Shown here piece after piece: positions 55,871 through 64,000 of a stretch of 64,000 nucleotides of DNA. The DNA comes from Phorcus lineatus. Lineage: Eukaryota; Mollusca; Gastropoda; Trochida; Trochidae. Every line of letters starts with the position of its first letter. Positions within the stretch are counted from its first letter, which is position 1. A model generated the notes under the pieces. The model was not told the DNA's origin. It did no database searches and saw only the letters and a program-made list of their open reading frames with translations. The stretch lies in assembly GCA_921293015.1 (NCBI GenBank), contig OV121090.1, forward strand, positions 1,984,001 to 2,048,000. The letters are read 5' to 3'. Made by a program: the position numbers and the translations under genes.

Positions 55871-57708
55871 ACAATCAAACCCGAGGACAGGTGTAAACTT
55901 GGTCAGTTAAAGGTATTCTACGAATTTATAAGTGAGGATGCACGTTATGGAATGTTTTTTGGACTGAGATAAATTTCGTTTGCCATCCTCGTACGTATAT
56001 GGCTATATACGTAAGCGTTTTGTCAATTGTATATAGATGAAGCACCATCAATTTCTTACTAATCTGATTTTAATGAAATATTTTTTACGTTGCATGAGTT
56101 AGGTTGTGTAATGTATTACAGCTTCATGAAGATTCTCTTTCAAGGTGACTTTGGTAATGTGACCACAGGTGTCAGGGAATACTTCATTAGTGAATAGAAT
56201 ATCTTTTTAATTTCAAATAAATAGGATGTACAAATGAATGTATGCACTCTTCTTGCCACAGCTATATTCTATGCATCAGATAAAAAAGACAGACGTCTGG
56301 TTCATGTATCAGTAAAGACGATTATCCTCTTTGTAGCTGCTCAGATTTTGAGACTAATTAGCATGAATGCACATATGAAAAAAGTACCTCGAATTTGACC
56401 CACATGAAAATACTCATGCTTGGATCATCACGTCTTCTCTGCCGCCAACATTAACAAAACAAGTTTTGAAATGAATTTTATCCTCACAATGGCTACATCT
56501 TGTTGACATTCAGGACACAAGACAAAAAGGCGGCAATTAAGGCGCTAGAATTAACGTACCTTGGAATGATAAATTAATATCAGATGGTGCCCGTCGTGAC
56601 ACAGAGGCATAGATATGTTTACAGAATAAGTAACCTATTCACCAAGCATGCGTTGCCTGGTCGGTTATCTTCTTGTTTCCTCCTATCGTTTGTTTTGAGT
56701 TTTTTGTTTTTTTAAATCTCCTGCTAAGTGACTCAGTTCAACTGGTTTGCTGTCAATACGACAGGTAAATATAATTTCACATACTACAAAAACGTGGTCT
56801 ACTTCGAGTTTCTAAGCTTATTTGGTTACGGGTCCAGATTTTTAATTTCTCTCTGTGCTAAGCAAGTTGCAAGGTATTTTTGACTATCCCGCACATAAGA
56901 CAACTTTAAAACCTAGCTTTTCGTTTTGCGTTATTTCAATCAAATAATAGCATTCCATTTCCAATGTTTTATATAATCTTATAATTTTATATAATAAAAA
57001 CACTTCATTTTTTTACGATTTTAGTAATACATTATTTAATATCTATCTATGTTCAGAAACAAGAACAACTAACATATAAATCTTTATTTTTACAAGTTAT
57101 TTCGAGGACGGAAGTTTATAGTTGCCTCTTTCAACAGGTCGTGGAGTGCCTCTCTATCATATTATGTGACACGTGTGTTAAAATTAGCAGGAAAAAGCCT
57201 TCATAAAATCGTTTTTAAATTTTCCAAGAAGACAACTGAACATAACACATGAACTAGTTTTAAAGGGACCATATAGACTTTTAAAATGATTTACTTCTTC
57301 AAATTGTCCCTAATAAACCTTAGTTTATGCTAAATGTATAATATTCAGAGGGTAAACAATTATCATTAATCAATGCTATCGTCACAAATGAAATAATCAA
57401 GTATGAAGCATGAACTGATAGCGGCACTTTCTTGTGTACACCCCTTTTCATCATATGACGTAGGTAAATATTTGCATAGCTTAACTGACCATAGTACGTT
57501 TGTTCTAAAAATCGGAAAGGATAAAAGACTTTACCTTACAATTGGAAATATATATATGAATTTATTTTTAGTTGAGATCACTTTAGCTATTTAAAAAAAA
57601 GTGCTACCACCCCTTTAAATAATGAATGACATTGACATGTTCCTCTCTGCTCCAATGACATATTTCTTCATTTGTTTGACTTCTATTTCATTTAAACCCT
57701 CCCCCTCC
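55871..57708. other. Intergenic DNA between genes A and B, no gene seen
   Basis: AT-rich, with short ORFs only. Regulatory input to gene A would be expected here, but I cannot point to a specific site. Confidence 0.4.
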
Positions 57709-57922
57709 CTCCGCAGGCCCTCGGCCGGATTATTAAAAACAATTAATTTTAAAAAAAATTTAAAATATTTTATTTTGAGAACATCCCCTGAATCGAATTG
57801 TACCTCTGTATCCATATACTATTAACAGAGGTACACTTCTATTCAGGGGGTGTTCTCAACAAAACAATTATTTTTTTTAAAAAAATGAAATTTTTTTTAA
57901 AATGGTCCGAGGGCCTGTGCCT
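57709..57922. repeat. Foldback repeat with AT-rich arms
   Basis: The arms begin CAGGCCCTCGG and close around GAGAACATCCCCTGAAT / ATTCAGGGGGTGTTCTC and TACCTCTGT / ACAGAGGTA. Each arm is about 95 bp, with A/T-runs in the middle that have slipped in length. Non-coding; hairpin-forming. Confidence 0.75.
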
Positions 57923-58234
57923 CCTTCACCTTAAAGTCAACAATAAAACAACAACAATTAAAAACACTTTTAATTTAATGAAATAAATGAATCAACATTA
58001 ACAAATGAAACAACGACACATATAGCAAAAACATTTCATTTTAATATATGATCTTTAAGAATTTGAATGATTTGTTCAGAAAATCTAAACAAAAATTACT
58101 AATACACTTAGAAATATAACTCGCTTGACGTCTCAATATATCAAAAGTAAATATGATGCTTATATAACTTAATTATCTAAACCACTTTTAAAAAGAAATA
58201 ATTGTGGAGATAATGTAAACATGTTAACATGTAA

Positions 58235-58583
58235 CAGGGGCGTAGGAGCGAATTTGAAAGTGGGGGGGGGGGGGGGGGGGGGGGGGGGGCTTGAATTGAA
58301 ATTTTGTAACCAAAAAAAAAAAAAAAAGGAAACTTGCTGGCTGCTTATCCCATCTTGTCATCAATTAGGACATAATACTGAAGTCAGTTTAATTCCTTGT
58401 TTGATTGGATGTTTTAGTTCTACCCTCAGAGTAGTTTTAGAACTACCCTCAAGGTAGTGCATAGTAACTGTTTTGTGACAATACTAGACCAGTTATTGGG
58501 AAATATGTAGTAGAAAGGGGAAAATAGTCATTTTGAAAAAAAAAAACATTTCGAAAAAAAGCCCCCCTGTTCCTACGCCCCTG
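58235..58583. repeat. hAT-like MITE with a G28 tract
   Basis: The ends CAGGGGCGTAGGA and TCCTACGCCCCTG are perfect 13-bp inverted repeats, flanked by TGTAA on both sides. It contains an uninterrupted run of 28 G (58262-58289). CAGGGGCG-type ends are common in hAT elements, although hAT normally makes 8-bp duplications. Confidence 0.75.
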
Positions 58584-58873
58584 TGTAATCAAGTCATCGA
58601 TTTTAGCAGCGGTTCCATGATAAAAATTTCAGCTTATTACGTACGATTCATCCGATTTGTTCTGATATTGAATACTGAATAGAGAGCGAGCCTCCTTAAT
58701 ATGTGTTCAGGGCTTTGGTGAGGAATGGTCTTCTATGGAAGCGCATCTAAAATATCTAAACTAAGTATCAATTATCACAGATGTTAAGTTACATTTCCGG
58801 GAGTTGACAGAGGCTTTTAATCACAACGTCCAGATCTGTTTTAGCTCAACCATATGGTTAGCCGATGTCTCAT

Positions 58874-58944
58874 CTACAGCTTTGCTTCCTCTGAAGACGG
58901 CGGCGTCACTTCCAGCAGTAGTTGGCACCACTCGGTGAATTTGT
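58874..58944 (-). CDS. Gene B last exon
   Basis: Acceptor TTTATTGCAG. In phase it reads (D)KFTEWCQLLLEVTPPSSEEA KL and stops, parallel to the gene A tail but diverged in sequence. Confidence 0.82.
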
Positions 58945-61900
58945 CTGCAATAAAGAATAGAATTTAATGAAATAAATAAATATATATTCGAGTTAATAAT
59001 TAGAAAGTACTAAGATTTAAGTCGATTGAACATTTGTTGAAAAAAGTTTAAGATATAAATGTATAATCATAGTGAAAATATGGTTAAAATGCTTCTTTAC
59101 CTCTTTGTGAAAATCAGACTGATTAACACAGGCCCGTAGCTGGTGATTTTTAGGGAAAAAAACCCTTTTTTGATTGCATGCTACAAGTAGTTCAATAGAC
59201 ACTTACATTGAGCATAACAGGCACTAATGACTTTGTGAGTGACGTGAACATTAAATGCCTGTATTTGGTCACACCGACGTTGTAAGCGGGTGTTTTTCTT
59301 AAATAAATAATCTGTCTTGACCTATAAAGTAAAAACGTTATTCTTCCCATACCCCCCCCCCCCCCACACTGAGCTAGCAAATCCCTAATTTCAGCTCCCC
59401 CCCCCCCCCCCCCCCCCCCCCCCCGAAATTGGTGCTACGGGCCTGTAACAGAAGGAAACAGTTCTGTAGTTCAGTTTACCCATCATTGATGAGACATTCT
59501 GCTTTAAGCTTTGTAAATATCACTCATTGTGCTAGTCAATTACTTTCAGTATTTTAGATTTTGAAGCTTGTGTTGACTTCTTAACACATACGTTTATTGT
59601 TTTACCTTATTGCTATGGCAACCAACGTGCTTGTTTTCCATGCGATAACAGCATTTATTTCTATCACACTAGTACTGTACCAAATAAGTAATCACTCGGG
59701 TTTCTGTTTCATGGTTGTAATCACTCTCAGTATAACACATCGTGCTCAACCCTAGAATGAAACACAGTTTTATGCGATAAAATATCACTTACCAAATCCG
59801 GGCACTTTGAGGTTGAAGTGGACGAGAGGGAAGTAGAAGACGAGCCCCCCTATAACGAAGAGGAAGGCGTACAGGAACTCGATCTTTGGCTCTTCCACTA
59901 TTGGCGCTATAACGAGGTACAAAGACACCAGGAACATGATGATGGGAATAGGGATCGGAACCTGCAAAATGGATGGATACAAACACTACGTTATAGTGAA
60001 GTACAGGGACTCGATCTTCGGTTATTGCACTATGTGCATTATAATGCGGTACAATATACGTTATGACGACATAACAATAATATTGCCTTCATTTGCTTTT
60101 AATCCCATTTGACAGTCCATGCCTTATGGGCTTACAATAAGCTGGAATATGCTTTCCAGAGATTTTATACTTATCTACTGGGTATATACTCTCAAGAATA
60201 CCTTATATGGTCTCTCTGCATCCTTCATCTTGAACCTTAGGACGATGAGGGAGAGAAACGTCATCCCGTAGAACATCCAGGCGGTGAAACTGAAGAAGTC
60301 GATCAGACCTCCGATATCTCCCGGGATCGTCATCAAGAGAGCAATAATAATCTGGAAAATAGAGATGATATTGTTCTGTATCAACGATGGCATCGCGTAA
60401 TGTTCAGTGGGGTTCTAAACCAGGGTATATAAGTGAAGCGAGAGCGTATACGTTTTACTCTGAGACTGGATGGTGTGATGGCTGAGTACTATCAACCGCC
60501 AGGAGTCTCAAAGAGCAAACAGCGATTTTGTTGAATGTTTCATAAAGTACAGAGATAAAAGAAACGATGTACTAAGAACCAGGTTCGTTTTTGTTAGGAA
60601 AACATTACAAAACGAACTTAAAGAATATCATGGTGTAAAACCAAGAAAATTGCCCCGAAAAATACTAACTTTGAATATTCTTAAAACCTTATGAAACTTC
60701 CTTTGATATCTTCTGACTTGATTGTGTAAAAATGCAATATGTTTAAGATAACCCTGGTTCGCAGATCGGTCTCTAAAACACAACTTACCGTAAAGATCAT
60801 GGACGGCAGGGGAGTTAACTGTTTCACCTGGAGGAAGGACAGTAATTCGGGAAGATTGTTATCCCTTGCCGCAGAAAAAACTACCCTGGAAGAAATGCTT
60901 TATATATATATATTTACGGGATAAAATTATTACTGAATATAGTCATAAATTGATATTTACGGGTATAAAAAGATCCCTTCCGAAGGTATGATTTTAATTA
61001 AGAGTTCGTCCACCAAAGAAATAATAAACTACGATCAGTTGAAGCCATTCTCATTGACCATCACCGTTCTCAATCTTCGATTATCGACAGTCTGATTAAA
61101 ATCGACCGTGTTCCGAGGAAAAAAGTTTTGAAAAATTGCCTCTAGCGGGTTCCGAACTTACAATCTACTGTAGCATGGGCTTTCCTCTCTACATGGGCCT
61201 GACAGCAGCCTCGTTGCTCGCACGTGCCAGTTTACCAGTTTAGCTCAGTCAAAACTTAGTCATTAGTTGACCAATCACGTCATCTCGTTTGAAGTAAGGA
61301 TAGCGGCGATCAAGGGTAACGAAGAGAGTTACTTGCCGCTTGATACTGATACTGAAGGCTTTTACCAGAGTCGTTGTGATTGGCTAGTTGAAATTGCGTC
61401 AGAATGTGCGAGCTTCGAGTGTGCTTTCAGACCGTTGTGGAGAGAAGAGCCCCCGATAGAGTAGGTTCGAATCCCGTTAGAGTTCATTATATTAAACCTT
61501 TTATTCCTCTAAACATGGTCAATTTTAATCAGACCGTGATTATCGACTGTGACTTATTAACATGAAACAATATTTTCCAGAAAATCTCATTTTAACGGTT
61601 TACCATAGTGACAATATAGGGGTCCAGGATCGTTATTGTAATCAAAACCTGCACAACATGTCGAGCGAGAGAAACGTTATTTTGAAATCTTAAACAAACA
61701 ATGACAGATTTTCATTCATAGTGTTCTATAGATTTTCCATAGCTAAACAGGACAGATGATAACGTTGGCTCATTTTTAAACCAAACAGACATATTACGAA
61801 AAACGCCATATACCTTGCACCTGCATAGGCCGAACCGTTAGCAGCCCCGAACGTGGATATCATGACTGAGAGAGGCATGATGATGGCTGCTGCGCCCAAC

Positions 61901-63847
61901 ACCCTATCACCCCATGTCTGTCAAAATAAATCGCGTCTTTTGAAACATTGAGCTCATACGAGCTCGAGCATCTTCATGAAGTTGGATGAACTTGAAACAC
62001 ATAATCTCATTCAAAACAGTAATTGGTTAATTTTTTCCAAGAGAAAATAATCCTCTAGACGTAGTTGATGTCAAACATGTCATTGGAGTAGACAAAATCG
62101 ACACGGGTACCTGAATTTTTTTAAAAGTAAAAGACAAACATGCTACTGACCACAGCAACTGCGTCTGAGTCCAGTAGTTCCTGAGTGGTCATCAAGGTCA
62201 GATAGGAGATGTTGGTCAGCACGTACACTACGGTCACCAGGAGGAGGCTGAGGAGGTTAGCACGGGGCAGGTTTCTGTGCAGGTGGTCAGTTAGCATTAG
62301 CGAAATTCATGAGATGAAATACCTTAATTACTTGATTTTTTATTAACGCACTCAACTTTAAAAACACCAAAGTCAATGTATATCAAAAGTTTATCAGAAA
62401 GTATCAACATAATTCATTTGACAAAATATCTTAATTACCTTTTTAAATCACTTTTTATTCTTAAGAAATATTTGAAAACCATTACAAACAACCCTTTAAA
62501 ATCAATTAACGCAGTTTACTTTAAAAACACCAAAGTCAATGTATATCAATCATTTATCGCTCAGACGTTAACCTAAGAAATGTACATGATGGTGTACATG
62601 TATACCTGACAGCTGTAAAAACTCACTGATTATTAATACTAAAAGCATATCTTTAAAAATTACTATGGTAGTTGACATGTTGAGATGATAAAAAACTTAC
62701 TTAGATGGGTTTTCCAGTTCCTCTGTTACATAGTTTAAGTTATTCCTGAAAACAAAAGATTTTTCAAATCAAAACAGTGCAGTCATGCTTCGAGCTCATA
62801 TTCAGTCTTATTAATAATTGAGCAATTCTAGAATTAACCAATCAAAACGACAAGCTTAAGAAATTTATATGAACAAAGCATTGTATCATTTTTATTCTTG
62901 GAACAAAAACTAAATTAGTTCAAAATTATGTATCATAGAAGATGGATAGTACCATACTAGTAAACCAATTAAAGGGCCACATAGTATGTTGTTTGTTATG
63001 CCAAACTTCATAAACAGTGTTATTTTATCGAGAAGTGGTGGATGTTTCCAAAAATTAGCATCTTAGTGCTTATGAGTTTAGTATAGTGACAATAAAACAG
63101 GTTAAAGTCTCGTAAGACATAAATGTAAATATGGATTGGTAGTATTAATTACGACTTTTAAATATTATACATATACAATGTACGCAGAATTTCGACGCCC
63201 TGACATCTATATGGCCGTTTTTCATTTATCATTGAAAACATAAAAATAGCACAATTTTGGAATTTGGGAGATAAAAGTGCGAGTTAGGTAGGCGATTTGA
63301 ACTTATTTGAGTACATATGGTAATTTGGCTCTTATTCAAGGAACATAAAAAATCCTAAAAGATACTCTGTGTCACTTTAACATTAGGTATCACATCCATA
63401 GTTCGTTAAACCTACCAGCCATCGTACGCCCACAAAGCGCCGTAAAATGCCAGTGCTATAGTTGACGGAGATTCTGAAGAGCCCTCAAAGCCCTTTTCTA
63501 ACTGGCTCGTGTTGCCTGCGGAAGAGGAACGTTGATAAAATCAGGGTAACGTTACGAAAGATAATTATCCACGATTGACACGTGATATGAAATAAAAAAT
63601 TTGCAATATTACTATTGCATACAGAAATGCTAGAAGGAAAGACTGAAAAACCCTGACCCATGATTGTACTGCTGTTATGTTAATGTTTTATTCTCCATCG
63701 TCATGATTCAACTAAAAGTACCTTCCGCCATTTTGACAATTCCCCCGATAATGATGATGATAAGAGCGATGAGTTTTGCTGCTGTGAAGATGACTTGAAC
63801 TCGGGCTGCCAACTTCGTGCTGTAACTGTTCACCAACCCCACTGTAA
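58874..63847 (-). CDS. SLC7A9-like light-chain amino acid transporter, gene B (3' nine exons)
   Basis: Join of the visible part in transcript order: 63847-63722, 63515-63416, 62745-62701, 62274-62151, 61917-61814, 60885-60789, 60351-60202, 59961-59793, 58944-58874. Exons 5-12 have exactly the same lengths and phases as in gene A (126, 100, 45, 124, 104, 97, 150, 169 bp); the last is 71 instead of 68. Exons 1-4 lie past the right edge. The protein keeps [28 protein letters not shown] and the [15 protein letters not shown] stretch. The tail reads KFTEWCQLLLEVTPPSSEEA. It is a tandem paralogue about 3.2 kb upstream of gene A and probably has the same general role as a heavy-chain-partnered exchanger. 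Confidence 0.88.
59129..59445. repeat. MITE with a C28 tract
   Basis: The ends CAGGCCCGTAGC and GCTACGGGCCTG are perfect inverted repeats with TAACA duplicated on both sides. It holds C14 at about 59352-59365 and C28 at 59397-59424. Related in layout to the element at 58235-58583 but with different end sequence. It lies in the last intron of gene B. Confidence 0.75.
59793..59961 (-). CDS. Gene B exon 12
   Basis: 169 bp, the same protein as gene A exon 12, with four base changes. Acceptor TTTTGCAG, donor GTAAGT. Confidence 0.9.
60202..60351 (-). CDS. Gene B exon 11
   Basis: 150 bp, [20 protein letters not shown] onward to AERPYK. Near-identical to gene A exon 11. Confidence 0.9.
60789..60885 (-). 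CDS. Gene B exon 10
   Basis: 97 bp, (R)[20 protein letters not shown] through PSMIFT. About a quarter of the bases differ from gene A exon 10. Acceptor ATTTCTTCCAG, donor GTAAGT. Confidence 0.88.
61072..61552. repeat. Long foldback MITE in gene B intron 9
   Basis: Inverted arms of roughly 200 bp each. The outer part pairs GTCTGATTAAAATCGACC with its near-complement before 61535, and the inner part pairs CTAGCGGGTTCCGAAC with GTTCGAATCCCGTTAG. The centre is a short stretch near 61270-61350. The 66-codon open frame inside is not conserved with anything I know. Confidence 0.75.
61814..61917 (-). CDS. Gene B exon 9
   Basis: 104 bp, [20 protein letters not shown] and [14 protein letters not shown](R). 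Same motif as gene A with NGSAYAGA in place of NGTAFSGG. Acceptor TTTTGACAG, donor GTATAT. Confidence 0.9.
62151..62274 (-). CDS. Gene B exon 8
   Basis: 124 bp, NLPRANLLSLLLVTVVYVLT and NISYLTLMTTQELLDSDAVA. Acceptor CCTGCACAG, donor GTCAGT. Confidence 0.9.
62319..62570. repeat. Direct duplication in gene B intron 7
   Basis: The block ACTTTAAAAACACCAAAGTC with AATGTATATCAA occurs at about 62355-62392 and again at about 62519-62550, each preceded by a similar TTAATTAC- stretch. This is a local tandem duplication of about 165 bp. Confidence 0.75.
62701..62745 (-). CDS. Gene B exon 7 (45-bp micro-exon)
   Basis: (W)[14 protein letters not shown](K). It keeps the basic residue that gene A has replaced by Val. 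Acceptor TTTTCAG, donor GTAAGT. Confidence 0.9.
63416..63515 (-). CDS. Gene B exon 6
   Basis: 100 bp, (G)NTSQLEKGFEGSSESPSTIA and [12 protein letters not shown](W). Acceptor CTTCCGCAG, donor GTAGGT. Confidence 0.9.
63722..63847 (-). CDS. Gene B exon 5
   Basis: 126 bp, (I)[20 protein letters not shown] and [20 protein letters not shown]. It has the same double acceptor TTACAGTTACAG and stands directly next to the minisatellite. Confidence 0.9.
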
Positions 63848-64000
63848 CTGTAATATAGGAGTCAAATATATAGGTATATATCAACTGTAACTGTTCACCA
63901 ACCCCACTGTAAGTGTAACATATGAGTATAATATAGGTATATATCAACTGTAACTGTTCACCAACCCCACTGTAACTGTAACATATGAGTAAAATATAGG
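63820..64000. repeat. Exon-head minisatellite in gene B intron 4
   Basis: At least three units of the same 63-bp repeat as at 19870-20500, starting within exon 5 itself and running off the right edge. Units contain CTGTTCACCAACCCCACTGT. Confidence 0.92.

Noticed and set aside
1-64000. CRISPR arrays, bacterial operons, riboswitches
   Set aside because: The DNA is eukaryotic with spliced genes. The only regular repeats are minisatellites without unique spacers.

Overview
The window is animal nuclear DNA: AT-rich, with phase-consistent GT-AG introns, TATA boxes, AATAAA signals and many decayed transposons. The mix of a tandem SLC7A9-like transporter pair, a young BEL/Pao element, Tc1/mariner and LINE debris, foldback MITEs and minisatellites suggests a lophotrochozoan, most likely a mollusc (perhaps a bivalve). 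That assignment is inference; no sequence here fixes the species.

Two backbone genes lie head to tail on the minus strand. Gene A (coding 55703 down to 6129, 13 coding exons, 503 aa) is a complete b(0,+)-type amino acid transporter light subunit. Gene B (58874 to beyond the right edge, nine exons seen) is its paralogue. They share exon sizes and phases. Exons 11-12 are almost identical between them while other exons differ clearly, which suggests gene conversion.

The most striking feature lies inside intron 2 of gene A (22131-49096, 27 kb): a family of five intronless forkhead (Fox) transcription factor genes. One is on the minus strand (22849-24339). Four are on the plus strand in tandem units of about 5 kb (starting 31270, 36321, 41387 and 45974). 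Each has a TATA box exactly 92 nt before a shared ATG, three copies of a promoter motif around TGTTGTTACAGTCCTT, and a polyadenylation signal. Units 1-3 are very similar; copy 4 and the inverted copy 0 are more diverged. Copy 1 is a mosaic, with a copy-4-type promoter and a copy-2/3-type body.

Two introns of the transporter genes carry minisatellites whose units are copies of the adjoining 3' splice site plus the first 20-40 bases of the next exon. One of these arrays is present at the same place in both paralogues.

Other contents by region: 1-6.1 kb is 3' flank of gene A with a MITE and a deleted Tc1/mariner element. 6.2-14.6 kb is the last intron of gene A with a young BEL/Pao element. 14.6-22.1 kb is the exon-dense core of gene A with a foldback MITE, a tRNA-like SINE and the two minisatellites. 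24.8-28 kb holds a LINE with a second LINE fragment inside it, inserted in the upstream flank of Fox copy 0 with a perfect 7-bp target duplication. 47.7-49 kb holds a 34-bp minisatellite and a heat-shock-promoter-like cluster with no gene downstream. 49.3-55.7 kb is intron 1 of gene A with LINE, mariner and MITE remnants. 55.7-58.9 kb is the intergenic stretch. 58.9-64 kb is gene B with more MITEs.
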